Shown: positions 4,876-7,562 of the stretch, one piece after another | Layout of the letters: each line of letters starts with the position of its first letter | Position numbering within the stretch: the stretch's first letter is position 1 | Source of the DNA: UKL13-2 sp040006575 | Lineage (GTDB): Bacteria; Pseudomonadota; Gammaproteobacteria; Burkholderiales; Usitatibacteraceae | Direction of reading: 5' to 3' | Assembly: GCA_040006575.1 (NCBI GenBank) | Contig: JBDTWS010000173.1 | Span: forward strand, 1 to 7,562 | Length of the DNA: 7,562 nt | Position numbers and translations under genes: made by a program | Notes under the pieces: generated by a model | The model's input: only the letters and a program-made list of their open reading frames with translations | Told to the model about the DNA's origin: nothing | The model's database searches: none

Positions 4876-7551
4876 CTATAACTGAACTTCCGCTTCCAAT
4901 GCCCGAATAAGCTTCCCGCTAAATTCCGCCTTCGCCAATTCCGGATTCTCAATCACAAACAAATCCTCCGCCCGCTGCCCCAGCGTATTAATCCGCGCAT
5001 CTTCCAGGTTGATTCCAAAGTTCAGCAACACTCGCGCAATCGAAGACAGCAACCCTGGCCGATCCGCACAACTCACGGATAACTCGTAATACGGCTGCCG
5101 TCGCGAAGGATTGATGGTGACCACCGGTGTGATCGGAAAATGGCGCACCTGCCGCGCCAGCCTGCCCGAAACGCGTTCGGCGATCGGTGTCGCGGCATCC
5201 AGATAGGCAGTCAGGTCACGCTCGATCCTTGCAGCGATGCCGGGCTGCTGCGCGGCCCCGCCCTGCTTGGGCGATGCCCCGTAAGCAAGTTTGGGCAGCA
5301 CCTGGAATGTGTCGATCGCATAGCCGCCCTGCTGGGTGCTGTAAATGCGCGCCGTGACAATGTCAAACGACAGTCGCTCGAAAAATTGCGTGATGCGCGC
5401 GAACAGGCCGGGCTGGTCGAACATCATCACCATCACCGCGATGCCGTCCGCACCCTCGGCCTCGCGCGTGCGCACCAGCGCATGGCCGGGTGCCGCTTCC
5501 TGTTCCAGCACCTTGCCGTGCCAGGCGATATCGGCGGCGTCGAAGCGCTGGAAATAACGCGGGTCGACGTGCGCCCATAGCGCGGGCAGCAGGTCATCCT
5601 TGCCGCCGGCGTCGCGGTAGAGCTTGAGCGCCTCGGCCTTCTTGCTTTCGATCCAGAATTCATTGGGTGCAGCATCGCCGCGCAGCAGCCGGCGGGTGGC
5701 GCGGAACAGGTCTTCCAGCAGCTTGGCCTTCCAGCCATTCCACACGTGCGGGCTGGTGCCGCGGATGTCGGCGACGGTGAGCAGATAGAGTGCGGTAAGC
5801 CGCCGTTCCGTGCCGACACGCTGCGCGAATTGCGAGATGACTTCGGGGTCGGATAAATCCTGTTTCTGCGCGACGGAAGACATCTGCAAATGCATTTCCA
5901 CCAGCCAGCAAACCAGTGCGGTATCGGATTTGGACAGTTCCAGTTTCTTGCCGAACTGGCGTGCATCGCGTTTGCCCAGGTCGGAATGATCGCCACCGCG
6001 CCCCTTGGCGATATCGTGGAAGAGCGCGGCGAGATAGAGGATTTCCGGGCGCGCGAATTCCGCCGCCAGTTCGTGGCAAAACGGAAATTCGTGGCTGAAC
6101 CGCGGCAGCACCAGGCGGCGCAGGTTGCGGATCACCATCAGGATGTGCTCGTCCACCGAGTACACGTGGAAGAGGTCGTGCTGCATCTGGCCGACGATGC
6201 GGCCGAAGGCGGGGATGTAGCGGCCCAGCACGCCGTAGCGGCTCATGCGGCGCAGCGTGAAGCTGACTTTGTCGCTCTGCAGGATCTTCAGGAAAAGCTG
6301 GTTGGCTTCGGGATCGTCGCGGAATTTCTTGTCGATGAGGTATACCGCGCGCCATAAAGCCCGCAGCGTGTCCGGCTCAAAAAATTCGGCTTCCTTCACA
6401 CTCTGCAAGGCAAGGAAGGCGCGGAAGATGGCCTTGGGATCGCGCTTGAAAATATTCTCGTCGAGCGCGGCGATGTTGCCGTTTTCGAGAACGAATTCAT
6501 CGTCGATTTTGCGGATCTCGTCCTTGAGTCCTTTTTGACCTCTACCCCGCTGCGAAATTTTCTCGACCAGTGTCGGCAGCAGGATGGAATTCATCTGCCA
6601 GATGGCCTTGGCGGAGAGGTAGTAGCGCCGCATCAATACTTCCGACGGCAGCTTGCTTTTGGTGCCTTCGAGTTTCAGCTCTTTCGCGAGTGCGGTCTGG
6701 TGATCGAACACCAGGCGGTCTTCGCGGCGTCCGGCGAGATAGTGGAGGCGGATGCGGATGTCGATGAGGAAACGGCGATGGCGCTGGATCAGCTTCAGTT
6801 CGTACGGCGTGATGAGACCCTGTTGCTGTAGCGAACTCCAGTCATCGCCGATGTCGGCGGCCTTGGCCAGCCACATCACCGTCTGCAGATCGCGCAGCCC
6901 GCCGGGGCTTTCCTTGATGTTGGGTTCGAGATTGAGCGCGACATCGTGATGACGCGCATGGCGGCGGCGCTGCTCGTCGATCTTGCCTTCGAAAAATGCT
7001 TTCACCGGGCGGTTTTTCTTGAGCGCCGACGAAAGTTTCGCCACCAGTGTTTCATTGCCCCATACCCGCCGCGATTCGAGCAGGCCGGTATCGACGGTGA
7101 TGTCTTTTTTCGATTCCTCCACGCACTCATCGATCGTGCGCACCGAAATACCGGGTTCGAGGCCCACGTCCCACAACAGGCTGACAAAGGCTTCCACGGT
7201 TTGGTCGACGCCGGTGTTGCCCGATTCGGGCAGGAGAACAAGAACGTCGACATCGGATGCGGGAAACAGGAAGCCGCGGCCATAACCGCCGACCGCAACG
7301 ATGGCGACGGAGTCAGGCAGCCCGATATCGCTGGCGATGCGCGAAATGGCGTGATCGACGATGGCGGCGTGCTGGCGCAGGTTGCGGTCCGGTTGCGGAC
7401 GCGCGCGATAGGCGGCTTTCAGCGTGGCGCGCTGATCGGTGAGCCAGTCACGGATATGGCGCGCATAGGCGGCGCGCGTAGTTGACTGGGTGGACTGGCC
7501 TTCTGCAGGGGCCGGCTCCGCTTGGAGCGCGGCAGTGGCGGCGGATGACAT
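4876..7551 (-). CDS. glnD: Bifunctional uridylyltransferase / uridylyl-removing enzyme GlnD (PII sensor)
   Basis: GlnD uridylylates PII proteins (GlnB/GlnK) when glutamine is low and removes UMP when glutamine is high, so it controls glutamine synthetase and NtrB/NtrC signalling. The protein is 891 residues; E. coli GlnD has 890. The nucleotidyltransferase domain shows VAVGGYGRG (85-93) and SDVDVLVL (99-106), with catalytic aspartates D100 and D102. NLEPNIKESPGGLRDL (207-222) is highly conserved. The HD hydrolase domain has VDEH (466-469), LFHDIAKGRGGDH (510-522, H512/D513) and the VADIRGT segment (593-599). Two C-terminal ACT domains that bind glutamine appear at about 704-752 (FDQPGLFARITQFF) and 823-891 (ADRPGLLSSIARVLLNFGI). 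All domains look complete, so it should have both activities. The ATG at 7549-7551 is 11 bases from the window edge. The frame stays open upstream and no ribosome site is visible, so the true start may lie further out. The N terminus (1-25) is Ala-rich and unlikely to be conserved. The stop is TAG. Confidence 0.97.
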   Translation of the reverse strand: MSSAATAALQAEPAPAEGQSTQSTTRAAYARHIRDWLTDQRATLKAAYRARPQPDRNLRQHAAIVDHAISRIASDIGLPDSVAIVAVGGYGRGFLFPASDVDVLVLLPESGNTGVDQTVEAFVSLLWDVGLEPGISVRTIDECVEESKKDITVDTGLLESRRVWGNETLVAKLSSALKKNRPVKAFFEGKIDEQRRRHARHHDVALNLEPNIKESPGGLRDLQTVMWLAKAADIGDDWSSLQQQGLITPYELKLIQRHRRFLIDIRIRLHYLAGRREDRLVFDHQTALAKELKLEGTKSKLPSEVLMRRYYLSAKAIWQMNSILLPTLVEKISQRGRGQKGLKDEIRKIDDEFVLENGNIAALDENIFKRDPKAIFRAFLALQSVKEAEFFEPDTLRALWRAVYLIDKKFRDDPEANQLFLKILQSDKVSFTLRRMSRYGVLGRYIPAFGRIVGQMQHDLFHVYSVDEHILMVIRNLRRLVLPRFSHEFPFCHELAAEFARPEILYLAALFHDIAKGRGGDHSDLGKRDARQFGKKLELSKSDTALVCWLVEMHLQMSSVAQKQDLSDPEVISQFAQRVGTERRLTALYLLTVADIRGTSPHVWNGWKAKLLEDLFRATRRLLRGDAAPNEFWIESKKAEALKLYRDAGGKDDLLPALWAHVDPRYFQRFDAADIAWHGKVLEQEAAPGHALVRTREAEGADGIAVMVMMFDQPGLFARITQFFERLSFDIVTARIYSTQQGGYAIDTFQVLPKLAYGASPKQGGAAQQPGIAARIERDLTAYLDAATPIAERVSGRLARQVRHFPITPVVTINPSRRQPYYELSVSCADRPGLLSSIARVLLNFGINLEDARINTLGQRAEDLFVIENPELAKAEFSGKLIRALEAEVQL

Positions 7552-7562
7552 GGCCGCCGCCG

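Noticed and set aside
4755..4952. 65-codon minus-strand frame over the repeat region and the end of glnD
   Set aside because: It runs through palindromic repeats and overlaps glnD in another frame. The composition is arbitrary and there is no ribosome site.
6946..7485. 179-codon plus-strand frame (and similar ones at 5140-5580 and 5890-6357) inside glnD
   Set aside because: All are antisense to conserved GlnD domains. Their products have no family resemblance and no start signals.

Overview
The window reads as an ordinary chromosomal segment of a GC-rich Proteobacterium, most likely a betaproteobacterium or a close gammaproteobacterial relative. The evidence is the set of closely matching housekeeping proteins (LigA, GalU, a secondary-type peptide deformylase and full-length GlnD), the hpt / methylthioinosine phosphorylase pairing, and intergenic repeats of the kind scattered through many proteobacterial genomes. 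Taxon placement is inferred from remembered families, not from a search.

Layout. Positions 1-1251 (+) hold the 3' part of ligA (NAD-dependent DNA ligase), whose start lies outside the window. Nine bases later, galU (1261-2163, +) encodes UDP-glucose pyrophosphorylase. A 66-base gap with small inverted repeats leads to a tight three-gene unit on the same strand: a hypoxanthine/guanine phosphoribosyltransferase (2230-2787), a purine nucleoside phosphorylase of the MTAP/MTIP family (2792-3562) and a peptide deformylase (3562-4104). The first two are 4 bases apart and the last two overlap by one base (TGATG). A 98-base gap precedes a 128-residue three-helix membrane protein of unknown function (4203-4589), followed by an intrinsic terminator. 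The 286-base convergent spacer (4590-4875) also carries two copies of a palindromic intergenic repeat family. The rest (4876-7551, minus strand) is glnD, the uridylyltransferase/uridylyl-removing sensor of nitrogen status. Its 5' end lies 11 bases from the window edge.

How the genes fit together. The phosphorylase and phosphoribosyltransferase form a plausible two-step salvage route: 5'-methylthioinosine (from the polyamine by-product methylthioadenosine) or another 6-oxopurine nucleoside gives hypoxanthine, then IMP. The deformylase in the same unit acts on N-formylmethionine of nascent proteins and is probably a paralogue rather than the fmt-linked copy. GalU, LigA and GlnD are independent core functions (nucleotide-sugar supply, DNA joining, PII signalling).

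I found no tRNA, rRNA, CRISPR array, insertion sequence or defence system, and no convincing sign of a novel multi-gene system. The points most worth a second look are the salvage operon with its substrate-specificity residues, the intergenic repeat pair and the uncharacterised membrane protein.
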